A stretch of DNA of 64,000 nt, from positions 62,001 to 126,000 of the forward strand of contig NZ_BMIS01000007.1 in the NCBI RefSeq assembly GCF_014642675.1. The letters run 5' to 3'. A program made the position numbers and the translations under genes. Below the pieces are notes generated by a model. The model was not told where the DNA came from, searched no databases, and saw nothing but the letters and a program-made list of their open reading frames with translations. Shown in pieces: positions 48,458-59,129 of the stretch (position 1 is the first letter of the stretch; the number at the start of each line of letters is the position of its first letter). Source of the DNA: Nesterenkonia cremea. GTDB lineage: Bacteria; Actinomycetota; Actinomycetes; Actinomycetales; Micrococcaceae.

Positions 48458-49060
48458 ATGACCAGCTCCCCCCTGCGCCGCGGCGCCGCCCAGAGCGCAC
48501 ACCGCACCGTGGACATCGCGATGATCGGCGTCTTCGCCGCCCTGATCGCCGTCCTGGCCTTCGCCCCACCCATCCCGGTGGGCAGCGCAGGAGTGCCGAT
48601 CACCCTGCAGACCCTGGGCGTCGCACTGGCCGGTCTGACCTTGGGGCCCTGGCGCGGTGCCGCCGCGGCCGGACTCTATCTGGCCCTGGGACTGTTGGGA
48701 CTGCCCATCTTCTCCGGCTTCGCCGGGGGTCTGGGCGTGCTGGCCGGCCCCTCCGCCGGATATCTGCTCTCCTTTCCGCTGACCGCGCTGATCACCGGCC
48801 TGATCGCCTGGGCCGTGCTGCGCCGGGCCCAACCGCGCTGGTGGGTCCCGCTGCTGTTCTGCGCAGCCGCGGCCGGCAGCATTCTGGCCACCCATCCGCT
48901 GGGTATCCTGGGCATGAGCTTCACCCTGGACGTCAGCCTGCAGGAGGCCTTCCTCATGGACATCGTGTTCTGGCCCGGCGATCTGGCCAAATCTCTGGCC
49001 GGCGCCGGCGCGGCCGCCCTGCTCCACCGCACCTACCCCATGCTGCTGGCCCGCCGGTGA
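48458..49060 (+). CDS. bioY: BioY biotin transporter substrate-binding subunit
   Basis: A 200-residue S-component of the biotin energy-coupling-factor transporter. Six hydrophobic segments with VPITLQTLGVALAGLTLGPWRG, GLPIFSGFAGGLGVLAGPSAGYLL and the final helix are characteristic. ATG 48458 is chosen over the upstream 48422; the BioQ-like box ends 20 nt before it. GTGA overlap with bioM indicates translational coupling. First gene of bioY-bioM-bioN-MOSC. Confidence 0.95.
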   Translation: MTSSPLRRGAAQSAHRTVDIAMIGVFAALIAVLAFAPPIPVGSAGVPITLQTLGVALAGLTLGPWRGAAAAGLYLALGLLGLPIFSGFAGGLGVLAGPSAGYLLSFPLTALITGLIAWAVLRRAQPRWWVPLLFCAAAAGSILATHPLGILGMSFTLDVSLQEAFLMDIVFWPGDLAKSLAGAGAAALLHRTYPMLLARR

Positions 49061-49776
49061 CCTCCACCAGCTCTGAGATCCGTCTGGAGTCGGTCCGCGT
49101 CCTCGCCGGGGAGCGCGAGCTGCTGGCTGTCCCCTCCCTGGAGCTGACCGAGCGCCGGATCAGCGTGATCGGCCCCAACGGCGGCGGGAAGTCCACCCTG
49201 CTGCAGCTGTTCAACGGTCTGACCGAACCCACTGAGGGCTGGGTGACCGTGCGCGGCCTGGACACCATCGATCAGGGCCGCCAGGTGCGGCGCCGCGTGG
49301 GCTTCGTCTTCTCCAACCCGGCCGCCCAGCTGGTCATGCCCACTCCCCAGGAGGATGTGGAGCTCTCCCTGCAGCGCACTGTCCGCGACCGTGCCGAACG
49401 GCGGAGGCTGGCCGCCGCCTGTCTGACGGAGCTGGGCATCGCCGAGCTGGCCGACCGCAGCTCCCATGAGCTCTCCGGGGGTCAGCAGCAGTTGGCGGCC
49501 CTGGCCACGGTGCTGATCCAGGAGCCGGAGATCGTGGTCCTGGATGAGCCCACCACCCTGCTGGACCTGGTCAACGCCGAGCGCTTCACCGGGATCCTCG
49601 ATCAGCTGGCCGCGCAGAAGGGCCTGCAGATCATCACCGCCACCCATGACCTGCAGCTGGCCGCACGCGCCGAGCGCTGCCTGCTCATCGACAGCGGCGC
49701 CCTCCATTCCGACGGCGCTCCGGAGACGGTGATCGAGACCTACCGCAGCATGGCCGCCCAGCGAGCCGCCCGATGA
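49057..49776 (+). CDS. bioM: BioM energy-coupling-factor ATPase
   Basis: A 239-residue ABC ATPase energising biotin uptake. Walker A is IGPNGGGKSTLL, the Q-loop is PAAQLVMPTPQEDVE, the signature is LSGGQQQLAALATVL, and Walker B is PEIVVLDEPTTLLD. The start is GTG 49057 overlapping the bioY stop (GTGA); a longer upstream frame is a shadow. ATGA overlap with bioN follows. Confidence 0.94.
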   Translation: MTSTSSEIRLESVRVLAGERELLAVPSLELTERRISVIGPNGGGKSTLLQLFNGLTEPTEGWVTVRGLDTIDQGRQVRRRVGFVFSNPAAQLVMPTPQEDVELSLQRTVRDRAERRRLAAACLTELGIAELADRSSHELSGGQQQLAALATVLIQEPEIVVLDEPTTLLDLVNAERFTGILDQLAAQKGLQIITATHDLQLAARAERCLLIDSGALHSDGAPETVIETYRSMAAQRAAR

Positions 49777-50423
49777 GCCGACGACGCCGGCCCCGCCCGC
49801 TGCGCGCCCGAGATCAGGTCTTCGGGCGCACCGCCCCCGGAAACGGAATCCTGCACCGCACCCCGGCCTGGGCCAAGGTGGCGGTGCTGGCCGCGGTGAC
49901 CGTGACCGTGCTGATCCTGCGCTCCCCAACGGTGAGCCTCGGCGTCGTGGTGGCCGTGCTGCTGCTGGGAGCCGCCGCAGGCGTTCCCCCGGTCAAGGTG
50001 CTGCGGCTGCTGCGCCGGATCTGGCTGCTGCTGGCCGCGGTGCTGGCCGCACAGCTGCTCTTCAACGATCTGGCCGGCGCCGGAGAGGTGCTCAGCCGGA
50101 TCATCGCCTGCCTGCTGGGGGCCCAGCTGCTGATCCTGACCACCCGGCCGCATGATCTGCTGGGCGTGTTCCGCACTCTGGTGCTGCCGCTGCGCTGGGT
50201 GGGCCTGTCTCCGGGGCGCATCGCGCTGGCCGGCCTGGTCATGCTGCGGGCCATCCCCTATCTGGCGGATCTGGCGCATCTGGCGCACCGCCAGACTCAG
50301 GCCCGCGGACTGGAACACAGCATCCGCGCCCGCACCGTCCCGCTGCTGACCGGATCGGTGGACTATGCCCGGGACACCGGCCGCGCCCTGGCCGCTCGCG
50401 GCATCGACCAGGTGCGCCGATGA
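49773..50423 (+). CDS. bioN: BioN energy-coupling-factor transmembrane subunit
   Basis: A 216-residue T-component coupling BioM to BioY. Hydrophobic helices occupy the first two-thirds, and the C-terminal cytoplasmic helices carry the two Ala-Arg-Gly coupling motifs QTQARGLE and ALAARGID. A short ATGA overlap with both neighbours implies coupled translation. A basic N-terminus (RRRRPRPLRARD) is notable. Confidence 0.92.
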   Translation: MSRRRRPRPLRARDQVFGRTAPGNGILHRTPAWAKVAVLAAVTVTVLILRSPTVSLGVVVAVLLLGAAAGVPPVKVLRLLRRIWLLLAAVLAAQLLFNDLAGAGEVLSRIIACLLGAQLLILTTRPHDLLGVFRTLVLPLRWVGLSPGRIALAGLVMLRAIPYLADLAHLAHRQTQARGLEHSIRARTVPLLTGSVDYARDTGRALAARGIDQVRR

Positions 50424-51265
50424 GCACAGATCCCACCGCCGATCTGCGGGTGACCCGCCTGGGTCTCTCCCCGATGAAGGGCACCCGGCATCTGTCCCAT
50501 CAGCGCGTGACCCTGGATTCCCATGGCCCGGTGGGCGACCGGCAGCACTGCCTGGTGGACCCGCAGACCGGCCGGGTCCTGCGCACCGTGCAACATCCGC
50601 AGCTGCTGGAGATCACCGCCGAGGAGACAGAGACCGGGCTGCGGATCACCGCCCCCTCCGGGGCACAGGCCACAGTTCCCGACGCCGGCCACACCGGTCT
50701 CACACAGGTCGGCCCCGCACAGCCCGATCCCACACTGCCCGCCTCCGCTGCGATGACGGTGGACTATTGGGGCCGTGCGGTCACCGTCCAGACCCTCCCC
50801 GGAGAGGCCTCGCAGCTGTTCTCCACGCATCTGGGCCGCGAGGTCCTGCTTGCTCGGGCACCCCGCGGCGAGGTGGTCTACGGAGGACAGGTCACTCTGC
50901 TGCATGAGGCCTCGCTCCGGGCGCTGCAGGCCGCCTCCGGGCTGCCGGAGCAGGACCAGCTGTGGCACCGGTTCCGCCCCACCGCCGTGGTCGTATCGGA
51001 CACCCACTCCACCCCCGACTTCGCCGAGGAGTCCTGGCAGGGGCGGGAGGTCGGCGTCGGGACGGCCCGGCTCCTGCTGGGTGCCCCGGTGCCGCGTTGT
51101 GCGGTGATCGACATCGATCCGCTCACCGGCGAGCGCAGCGGCGATCTGCTGAAGACTCTGGCGGCGGTCCGGCCGGTCAATGAGCGCGGAGAGCCCTCCT
51201 TCGGGGTCTTCGCCACCGTGCTGAGCCCCGGAACCATGGGGCTGGGCGATCAGTTCGCCTTCTGA
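50420..51265 (+). CDS. MOSC-domain protein
   Basis: A 281-residue protein with an N-terminal MOSC_N-type beta-barrel (LGLSPMKGTRHLSHQRVTLD, GPVGDRQHCLVD) and a MOSC domain ending with RCAVIDIDPLTGERSG. That Cys is the conserved residue of the family, used by some members to carry sulfur or contact molybdenum cofactor. Its start overlaps the bioN stop (ATGA), so it is the fourth gene of the biotin-uptake operon, which is unusual. No other molybdenum genes are nearby. Its partner could be biotin- or sulfur-related; unknown. Confidence 0.85.
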   Translation: MSTDPTADLRVTRLGLSPMKGTRHLSHQRVTLDSHGPVGDRQHCLVDPQTGRVLRTVQHPQLLEITAEETETGLRITAPSGAQATVPDAGHTGLTQVGPAQPDPTLPASAAMTVDYWGRAVTVQTLPGEASQLFSTHLGREVLLARAPRGEVVYGGQVTLLHEASLRALQAASGLPEQDQLWHRFRPTAVVVSDTHSTPDFAEESWQGREVGVGTARLLLGAPVPRCAVIDIDPLTGERSGDLLKTLAAVRPVNERGEPSFGVFATVLSPGTMGLGDQFAF

Positions 51266-51290
51266 CCGGGGCCCACGATACGATGGTGTG

Positions 51291-51382
51291 CGGCCCCACG
51301 TGTGGTGTCATCCTGCTGAACTCCCCCAGGACCGGAAGGTAGCAAGGGTAGGTGGGCTCTGGCAGGTGCACGTGGGGCTTTT
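51291..51382 (+). ncRNA. ffs: Signal recognition particle RNA (4.5S, bacterial small type)
   Basis: The conserved tetraloop and asymmetric loop appear as CCCAGGACCGGAAGGTAGCA. Ends pair GCCCCACGTG with CACGTGGGGC, giving the usual long hairpin, followed by TTTT for termination. It combines with Ffh for membrane targeting. A TACGAT at 51279 is a possible -10. Confidence 0.88.
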
Positions 51383-51408
51383 AACGTCTGCTGACGCTCC
51401 GTCCGGGC

Positions 51409-52788
<1,380 letters not shown>

Positions 52789-52853
52789 TCATTCATATGC
52801 GTGTAACAGGCTAGTCCATGGTCTCCTTCCCGTGCGCCGGTAGAGTCGTCCCC

Positions 52854-53312
52854 ATGAGCATCACCGTCCTGGGCATCGGCAAGAAGCACGAGAAATGGGC
52901 CGTGGACGGCATCGAGCGCTATACCCAGCGGCTGCGCAAACCCTATGACCTGGGGTGGAAGCTGCTCCCCCACTCCTCCCGCGAGGGCGACGCCGCCCGC
53001 GACGAGGAATCGGGACGCATCCTGGCCGCCATCAAGTCCGGGGAGCATGTGGTGCTGCTGGATGAGCGTGGGAAGAACATCAGCTCCCCCGCCCTGGCCA
53101 AGCACCTGCAGGGCCAGTTCGACACCGGCCGCTCGGTGACCGTGGTGATCGGCGGAGCCTACGGGGTCAACGCCGAGATGCACTCCCGGGCGGACTTCAC
53201 CTGGTCGCTCTCCCAGCTGGTCTTCCCTCATCAGCTGGTGCGGATGATCCTGGCCGAGCAGATATATCGCGCCCAAGAGATCAGCGCAGGAAGGCCCTAC
53301 CACCATGTCTGA
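52854..53312 (+). CDS. rlmH: 23S rRNA (pseudouridine1915-N3)-methyltransferase RlmH
   Basis: A 152-residue SPOUT methyltransferase acting on helix 69 of 23S rRNA. GKKHEKWAVDGIERY, VVLLDERGKNISSPALAKHL, IGGAYGVNAEM and the C-terminal knot LSQLVFPHQLVRMILAEQIYRA (split) are family signatures, ending YHHV. ATG 52854 is chosen; TAGAGT is 7 nt upstream and there is no clear Shine-Dalgarno, so it may be leaderless. Its last 8 nt overlap the next gene. Confidence 0.96.
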   Translation: MSITVLGIGKKHEKWAVDGIERYTQRLRKPYDLGWKLLPHSSREGDAARDEESGRILAAIKSGEHVVLLDERGKNISSPALAKHLQGQFDTGRSVTVVIGGAYGVNAEMHSRADFTWSLSQLVFPHQLVRMILAEQIYRAQEISAGRPYHHV

Positions 53313-54000
53313 GCACAACACCGCGCAGAGCAGCGACCCTCAGCCCGTGGTCGGAATCCTGGGAGCCGGCCGGGCCGGCACCGCCTTCGCCCGCACTCTG
53401 CTGGCCGCCGGCGTCGGCGTCGACATCTGTTCAACCCGGCCGCCCAAGGCGCTGCAGCACCACCTGACGATCTACGCGCCTGGGGCGAATCCGGTGAGGC
53501 CGGAGGAGATCGCGGTGCGCACCCGGCAACAGGGTCCCGGGATGGTGATCCTGGCGATTCCGCAGGAGGAGCTGGATGAGGTGGAGCCCGAGTGGATCGG
53601 AGACTCCACCCTGGTCGATGCCACCAACACCTGGACCTACGCCGGCGAGCGCGAGCCGCTGCCGGGCTGGCTGGACGCCGCAGTCACCGAGCAGCTGCCC
53701 AGCTCGATGGCCATCGCCGGGCACTTCAGCCCGGCCCGGACGGTGAAGGCGCTGAACCACATCGCCCATTCCGAGTTCGACGACGCCGCCGGCCGCGACC
53801 TGCCCATGACCCAGCGCCGTGCGCTGGCGGTGGCCACCGATGACGATCAGGCCCGCGGACTGGTCATGGGTCTGCTGGTGCGTATGGGATTCGACCCGGT
53901 CTCCCTGGGGCCGCTGGCCGCAGGACGGGTCATGGAGCCCGACGGCCCACTGTTCAACCGTCCGTTGCAGCGCGAGGACCTGCTCCCCTACGCCCGCTGA
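53305..54000 (+). CDS. NADP-binding protein of the F420-dependent oxidoreductase family
   Basis: A 231-residue protein with an N-terminal Rossmann fold (VVGILGAGRAGTAFARTLL). The following blocks match NADP oxidoreductases acting on coenzyme F420 or similar: VILAIPQEEL, STLVDATNTW, AGHFSPARTVKALNHIA, and the C-terminal MGFDPVSLGPLAAGRVMEP. ATG 53305 overlaps rlmH by 8 nt, so they are co-translated. Whether the organism makes F420 cannot be seen here; other reductants are possible. Confidence 0.82.
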   Translation: MSEHNTAQSSDPQPVVGILGAGRAGTAFARTLLAAGVGVDICSTRPPKALQHHLTIYAPGANPVRPEEIAVRTRQQGPGMVILAIPQEELDEVEPEWIGDSTLVDATNTWTYAGEREPLPGWLDAAVTEQLPSSMAIAGHFSPARTVKALNHIAHSEFDDAAGRDLPMTQRRALAVATDDDQARGLVMGLLVRMGFDPVSLGPLAAGRVMEPDGPLFNRPLQREDLLPYAR

Positions 54001-54070
54001 GGATCGCGTACCTCATTGTCCAGAATGGTGTACCGGATCCCCGTATTCGCGACATTCAGGTACGCGATCC
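54001..54070. repeat. Imperfect inverted-repeat element (13-bp perfect arms)
   Basis: GGATCGCGTACCT at 54001-54013 pairs exactly with AGGTACGCGATCC at 54058-54070. Pairing continues imperfectly inward (about 22 of 26 positions by hand). It lies directly after the stop of the NADP-binding protein, 24 nt before the helicase start. It could be a terminator, an operator, or a small mobile repeat. Confidence 0.6.
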
Positions 54071-54094
54071 GGCCAGACATGGGAAAGTAGGCAT

Positions 54095-57000
54095 GTGACC
54101 GGACTCGACCAGTTCTCTGAGGCGACGCGCGAGTGGTTCCGGGCCTCCTTCGGCTCCCCCACCGCGGCTCAGGAGGGCGCGTGGAACGCCGTCTCCCAGG
54201 ACGAGAACGCCCTGGTCATCGCCCCCACAGGATCCGGCAAGACGCTCTCGGCCTTCCTCTGGTCCATCGACCGGCTCTTCGCCCAACCGCCGGCGGCCGC
54301 GAAGACCAAGGTCCTCTACATCTCCCCGCTGAAGGCTCTGGGTGTGGACATCGAGCGCAATCTGCGCAGCCCGCTGGTGGGGATCGGGCATACGCTGCGC
54401 CGGCTGGCCGGCGAGCGCGGGGAGACCGACGACGACGGCGCGGTCCCGCAACCGCCACAGATCAGCGTGGGCGTGCGCACAGGAGACACCAGCGCCAAAC
54501 AACGGCGGGACCTGGTCCGGACCCCGCCCCATATCCTGATCACCACGCCCGAGTCGCTGTACCTGATGCTGACCTCCCAGGCCCGGGAGACCCTGTCTGA
54601 GGTGGAGACGGTGATCGTCGATGAGGTCCACGCCCTGGCCGGCACCAAACGCGGCGCACATCTGGCGGTCTCCCTGGAACGGCTGGACTCCATGCTGCGC
54701 GAGGCCGGGCACACACCGGCCCAGAGGATCGGGCTCTCGGCCACAGTCGAGCCCAGGGACGAGGTGGCCCGGTTCCTGGGCGGACGGCAGCCGGTGGAGA
54801 TCGTGGCACCCGAGGCACAGAAGGAATGGGACATCACTGTCTCCGTGCCGGTGGAGGATCTCGCCTCCCCGGAAGCCGACTCCTCCGGTCCGGAGCTCGG
54901 CGGTCAGCCGCTCCAACCGAGCATCTGGCCTCATGTGGAGCACAAAGTGGTGGAGCTGGTGGCTCAGCGCCGCTCGACCATCGTCTTTGTGAACTCCAGG
55001 CGCCTGGCGGAGAAGCTCACCGGCCGGCTCAACGAGATCTGGGCGGAGAAGACAGGCAGTATTGAGATCGGTGCTGAGGCTGCTTCCGCGGCGGCCGACT
55101 CCGGCCAGGACGCCGAGCCTGCCGAACTCGCCCGCGCTCATCACGGCTCGGTCTCCAAGGAGCAGCGTGCGCTGATCGAGGAGGACCTGAAGTCCGGGCG
55201 GCTGAAGTGCGTGGTGGCCACCTCCTCTCTGGAACTGGGCATCGATATGGGTGCGGTGGACCTGGTCATCCAGGTGGAGGCCCCGCACGCGGTCTCCGCG
55301 GGGCTGCAACGGATCGGCCGCGCCGGCCACCAGGTGGGCGAGGTCTCTGTGGGCTGGTTCTTCCCCAAGCACCGCGGGGATCTGGTGAGCACCGCCGTCG
55401 TGGTGGAACGCATGCTGGCCGGGCAGATCGAGGCCCTGCACATCCCCAAGAACCCGCTGGACATCCTGGCCCAGCAGACCATCGCCGCCTCAGCCCTGGA
55501 GAGTCTGGACGCTGAGGAGTGGTTCGAGACGCTGCGCCGTTCGGCCCCCTTCGCCTCGCTGCCCCGCTCGGCCTATGAGGCGGTGCTGGACCTGCTCTCC
55601 GGGAAGTACCCCTCCGACCGCTTCTCGGATCTGCGGCCGCGGATCGTCTGGGACCGCGACGCCGGCACGCTGAACGGCCGCCCCGGTGCCCAGCGCCTGG
55701 CCGTCACCTCCGGCGGAACCATCCCGGACCGCGGGCTCTTCGGGGTCTATCTGGTGGGCTCGGGGGAGAGCGGGGAAGGCACCGGTGCCGTGTCAGGCTC
55801 TGCGCGCACCGGGGGGCGGCGTGTGGGTGAGCTGGATGAGGAGATGGTCTACGAGTCCCGGGTGGGCGACGTCTTCGCCCTGGGCGCCAGCAGCTGGCGG
55901 ATCGAGGAGATCACCTTCGACCGGGTGCTGGTCTCCCCGGCCTTCGGCCAGCCGGCCAGCCTGCCGTTCTGGCGCGGAGACGGGCTGGGCCGCCCCGCGG
56001 AGCTGGGCCGAGCCCTGGGCAGCTTCGTCCGGGAGGTCCACGCCGGCGGGCAGGATGAGGCCGTCCAGCAGCGTCTGCAGCGCCTGGGCATGGACCAGTG
56101 GGCCCGGGAGAACCTGGTCCGGTATCTGGCCGATCAGCAGGAGGCCACCGGGGCGCTGCCCACGGACCGGCGGCTGGTCATCGAGCAGACCCGCGATGAG
56201 CTGGGCGATTGGCGGATCATCCTGCACTCCCCCTACGGCCTGCAGGTCCATGCGCCGTGGGCGCTGGCGGTCGGCGAGCGTCTGCATGAGCGCTATGGGC
56301 TGGACGGGGCCGCGATGGCCAGCGATGACGGGATCGTGCTGCGGGTCCCCATGATGGATGAGGAGCCGCCCGGGGCGGAGCTGTTCCGCTTCGAACCGGA
56401 GGAGCTGGAGGAGCTGGTGACCTCCCAGGTCAGCGCCAGTGCGCTCTTCGCCGGACGGTTCCGCGAAGCCTCGGCCCGTGCTCTGCTGCTGCCCCGGCAG
56501 AATCCGGGGCAGCGCACTCCGCTGTGGCAGCAGCGTCAGCGCTCCTCCCAGCTGCTGGAGGTGGCGGCGGGCTACCCCGACTTCCCCATGATCATGGAGG
56601 CCATGCGCGAGGTCCTCCAGGACGTCTATGACATGGAGGCGCTGCTGGAGCTGACCCGCGGAATCGCCCAGCGGCAGATCACACTGGTGGAGGCCACCAC
56701 GCACCGGCCCTCCCCCTTCGCCCAGTCCATCCTCTTCGGCTATATCGCTCAGTACCTCTATGAGGGCGATTCTCCGCTGGCTGAGCGCCGGGCGGCGGCA
56801 CTTTCCGTGGATCCGGAGCTGCTGGGCGAGCTGCTGGGCCGGGTGGAGCTGCGCGAGTTCCTGGATCAGCAGATCATCGACGACGCCGAGGCCCACGTCC
56901 AGCGGCTGAGCCCCTCCCGGCGGCTCCCCACCTCCCCCGGGGCCCGCGGTGAGGAGCGCGCGCCGGAATCGGTGGCGGATCTGCTGCGGCTGCTGGGGCC

Positions 57001-59068
57001 GCTGACCCCGGAGCAGCTGGCCCAGCGGCTGGAGTCTCCGGAGGTTGAGACTCCCGACGCCGGCGGCGAGGGTGCTGAGCCAGGGCTGGAGTCCACAGAC
57101 GGTGCGGCTGCTGGTGCTGGAGCGGCGGAGGCTGCGGAGGCAGAAGAAGCGGCTCATGCCTCCGTGCGGGAGGCTGAGGACTGGGCGGAGCAGCTGGTCT
57201 CCTCCCAGCGTGCCTTCCGCGTCTCCTGGCAGGGCGAGCAGGCCTATGCGGCCGTGGAGGATGCGGCGCGGCTGCGCGATGGGCTCGGCGTTCCGCTGGC
57301 TCCTGGGATCCCGCAGACCTTTCTGGATCCGGTGGCCGATCCCTTAGGCGATCTGGTGGGCCGCTTCGCCCGGACCCATGGGCCCGTCACTGTGGGCGCC
57401 GCGGCCCGCGCGCTCGGGCTGGGTCGGGCGGTGGTGGCGGATACGCTGCGTCGCCTGGCCGAGGAGCACCGCGTGGTGGAGGGCCTCTTCCGTCCGGAGG
57501 GTCTGCCCGAGGGTGAGGAGACCGAATGGTGCGACGTGGAGATGCTGCGCCGCATCCGGCGTCGCTCTCTGGCCGCGCTGCGGGCCGAGGTGGAACCGGT
57601 GCCGGTGCGGACCTACGCGCAGTTCCTGCTGCAGTGGCAGGGAGTCGCTGAGGCTGAGGACTCTGGGCCGGCTGATCTGACCGCGGTGCTCTCCCAGCTA
57701 TCCGGCGCGGCGGCTCCGGCCAGTGCCTGGGAGTCCTTCATCCTGCCGGCGCGGATCCCCGACTACCGGCCCGGGATGTTGGATGAGCTGCTCACCTCCG
57801 GTGAGATGGTGGCGCTGGGCCGCGGTGCGCTCACCGGTCATGACGGATGGGTGGCTTTCGCTCCGCGGGAGGATGCTGAGACGCTGCTGCCCCTGGCCCG
57901 GTCAAAGGACGAGGAGGAGGGCTCGCTGCCCCGGGCCGTCCTGGAGACCTTGGGCCGCGGGGGCGCGTGGTTCGCCGATGCGCTGCATGACCAGCTGGTC
58001 CGCGACGGGGTGAGCACCTCGGCCCAGCAGACGGCCGATGCCCTGTGGGAGCTGTTCTGGGAGGGGCGAGTGATCCCGGACAGCTTCGCCCCCGTGCGCA
58101 GCTTCCTGACCTCGGGCAGCACCGCGCACCGGCAGAAGCCCCGGCCTTCGCGCAGCCGGCATGCCTCACGGCGGATGGCGCTGCGGCAGTCGGTTCAGGC
58201 CCATCGGGGACGGGTCGGCAGGACTGCCGCTGGCGGCACTGGTGCTGGTGTGACCGGGGCTGGTCTGACCGGGGCGGAGGTCGGCGTCGGGGGCCGGTGG
58301 TCACTGCCACCTGCCGAGGAGGCGGCGCCCACGGTGGCGGCGCATACTCAGGCGGAGATCCTGCTGGATCGCTATGGTGTGGTGACCCGGGGCTCGGTGA
58401 TCAGTGAGCAGCGGACCGGGCGCAGTCCCAAGGAGGCCGCCGGTGAAGGGCCGCTGGCGGGTGGATTCGCCGCGGTCTACAAGGTGCTGGCCGCGGCCGA
58501 GGAGGCCGGGCAGATCCGCCGGGGCCACTTCATCGAGCAGCTGGGTGCGGCTCAATTCACCAGTTCTGCGACCATCGATCAGCTGCGCGCGCTCTCCGAG
58601 CAGCTGGAGGATGCCTCCGGCGGGCAGAAGGCTGGCGGGCAGGATTCCGGCGGGCCGCGGACTCGGCGCCAGGAGGAGTCTGCGGCGCCGATCGCGCTGG
58701 CGGCCACGGATCCGGCCAATGCCTATGGTGCGGCACTGGACTGGCCGGCGGTGCCGGGTGCTGAGGAGCCGGGGTCGGGAGTCTCTGCGCGGCCAGGCCG
58801 GAAGGCGGGCGCCGTCGTCGTGCTGTTCCGGGGTGAGCTGCTGGTCTATATGGAGCGCGGCGGGCGGACGCTGCTGCTGTTCACCGAGGATGAGGAGCTG
58901 CTGGATGCTGCGGCAGTGGCGCTGACCGAGCGGCTGCGGGCGGCGAAGACCGGGCGGATCGCGGTGGAGCGGGTCAACGGGCAGCGGGTCCTGGAGCATC
59001 GGTTCGGCGGATCGCTGCGCGCAGCGGGTTTCCATTCCTCTCCCTCAGGGCTGCGGTTCGCCGGGTGA
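54095..59068 (+). CDS. lhr: Lhr-family ATP-dependent DNA helicase, full-length
   Basis: A 1657-residue SF2 helicase of the long Lhr class. Motif I APTGSGKTLSA, Walker B DEVHALAGTKRG, motif III GLSATVEPRDEV, and motif VI RIGRAGHQVGE lie in the first 420 residues, followed by a winged-helix and beta-rich part. The long C-terminal extension is typical of actinobacterial Lhr. Acidic, Ala/Glu-rich inserts (about residues 985-1025) and Gly/Ala inserts (about residue 1385-1410) are low-complexity and probably disordered. GTG 54095 is used; the open frame upstream (to 53819) overlaps the previous gene. GGGAAAG lies upstream. DNA repair role in mycobacteria; here inferred. Confidence 0.93.
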   Translation: MTGLDQFSEATREWFRASFGSPTAAQEGAWNAVSQDENALVIAPTGSGKTLSAFLWSIDRLFAQPPAAAKTKVLYISPLKALGVDIERNLRSPLVGIGHTLRRLAGERGETDDDGAVPQPPQISVGVRTGDTSAKQRRDLVRTPPHILITTPESLYLMLTSQARETLSEVETVIVDEVHALAGTKRGAHLAVSLERLDSMLREAGHTPAQRIGLSATVEPRDEVARFLGGRQPVEIVAPEAQKEWDITVSVPVEDLASPEADSSGPELGGQPLQPSIWPHVEHKVVELVAQRRSTIVFVNSRRLAEKLTGRLNEIWAEKTGSIEIGAEAASAAADSGQDAEPAELARAHHGSVSKEQRALIEEDLKSGRLKCVVATSSLELGIDMGAVDLVIQVEAPHAVSAGLQRIGRAGHQVGEVSVGWFFPKHRGDLVSTAVVVERMLAGQIEALHIPKNPLDILAQQTIAASALESLDAEEWFETLRRSAPFASLPRSAYEAVLDLLSGKYPSDRFSDLRPRIVWDRDAGTLNGRPGAQRLAVTSGGTIPDRGLFGVYLVGSGESGEGTGAVSGSARTGGRRVGELDEEMVYESRVGDVFALGASSWRIEEITFDRVLVSPAFGQPASLPFWRGDGLGRPAELGRALGSFVREVHAGGQDEAVQQRLQRLGMDQWARENLVRYLADQQEATGALPTDRRLVIEQTRDELGDWRIILHSPYGLQVHAPWALAVGERLHERYGLDGAAMASDDGIVLRVPMMDEEPPGAELFRFEPEELEELVTSQVSASALFAGRFREASARALLLPRQNPGQRTPLWQQRQRSSQLLEVAAGYPDFPMIMEAMREVLQDVYDMEALLELTRGIAQRQITLVEATTHRPSPFAQSILFGYIAQYLYEGDSPLAERRAAALSVDPELLGELLGRVELREFLDQQIIDDAEAHVQRLSPSRRLPTSPGARGEERAPESVADLLRLLGPLTPEQLAQRLESPEVETPDAGGEGAEPGLESTDGAAAGAGAAEAAEAEEAAHASVREAEDWAEQLVSSQRAFRVSWQGEQAYAAVEDAARLRDGLGVPLAPGIPQTFLDPVADPLGDLVGRFARTHGPVTVGAAARALGLGRAVVADTLRRLAEEHRVVEGLFRPEGLPEGEETEWCDVEMLRRIRRRSLAALRAEVEPVPVRTYAQFLLQWQGVAEAEDSGPADLTAVLSQLSGAAAPASAWESFILPARIPDYRPGMLDELLTSGEMVALGRGALTGHDGWVAFAPREDAETLLPLARSKDEEEGSLPRAVLETLGRGGAWFADALHDQLVRDGVSTSAQQTADALWELFWEGRVIPDSFAPVRSFLTSGSTAHRQKPRPSRSRHASRRMALRQSVQAHRGRVGRTAAGGTGAGVTGAGLTGAEVGVGGRWSLPPAEEAAPTVAAHTQAEILLDRYGVVTRGSVISEQRTGRSPKEAAGEGPLAGGFAAVYKVLAAAEEAGQIRRGHFIEQLGAAQFTSSATIDQLRALSEQLEDASGGQKAGGQDSGGPRTRRQEESAAPIALAATDPANAYGAALDWPAVPGAEEPGSGVSARPGRKAGAVVVLFRGELLVYMERGGRTLLLFTEDEELLDAAAVALTERLRAAKTGRIAVERVNGQRVLEHRFGGSLRAAGFHSSPSGLRFAG

Positions 59069-59129
59069 GGACGGCGTTCTCCCAGGTCAGATTCAATAGT
59101 TCCCAGGGCATGTCGGCTACGCTGATCCC

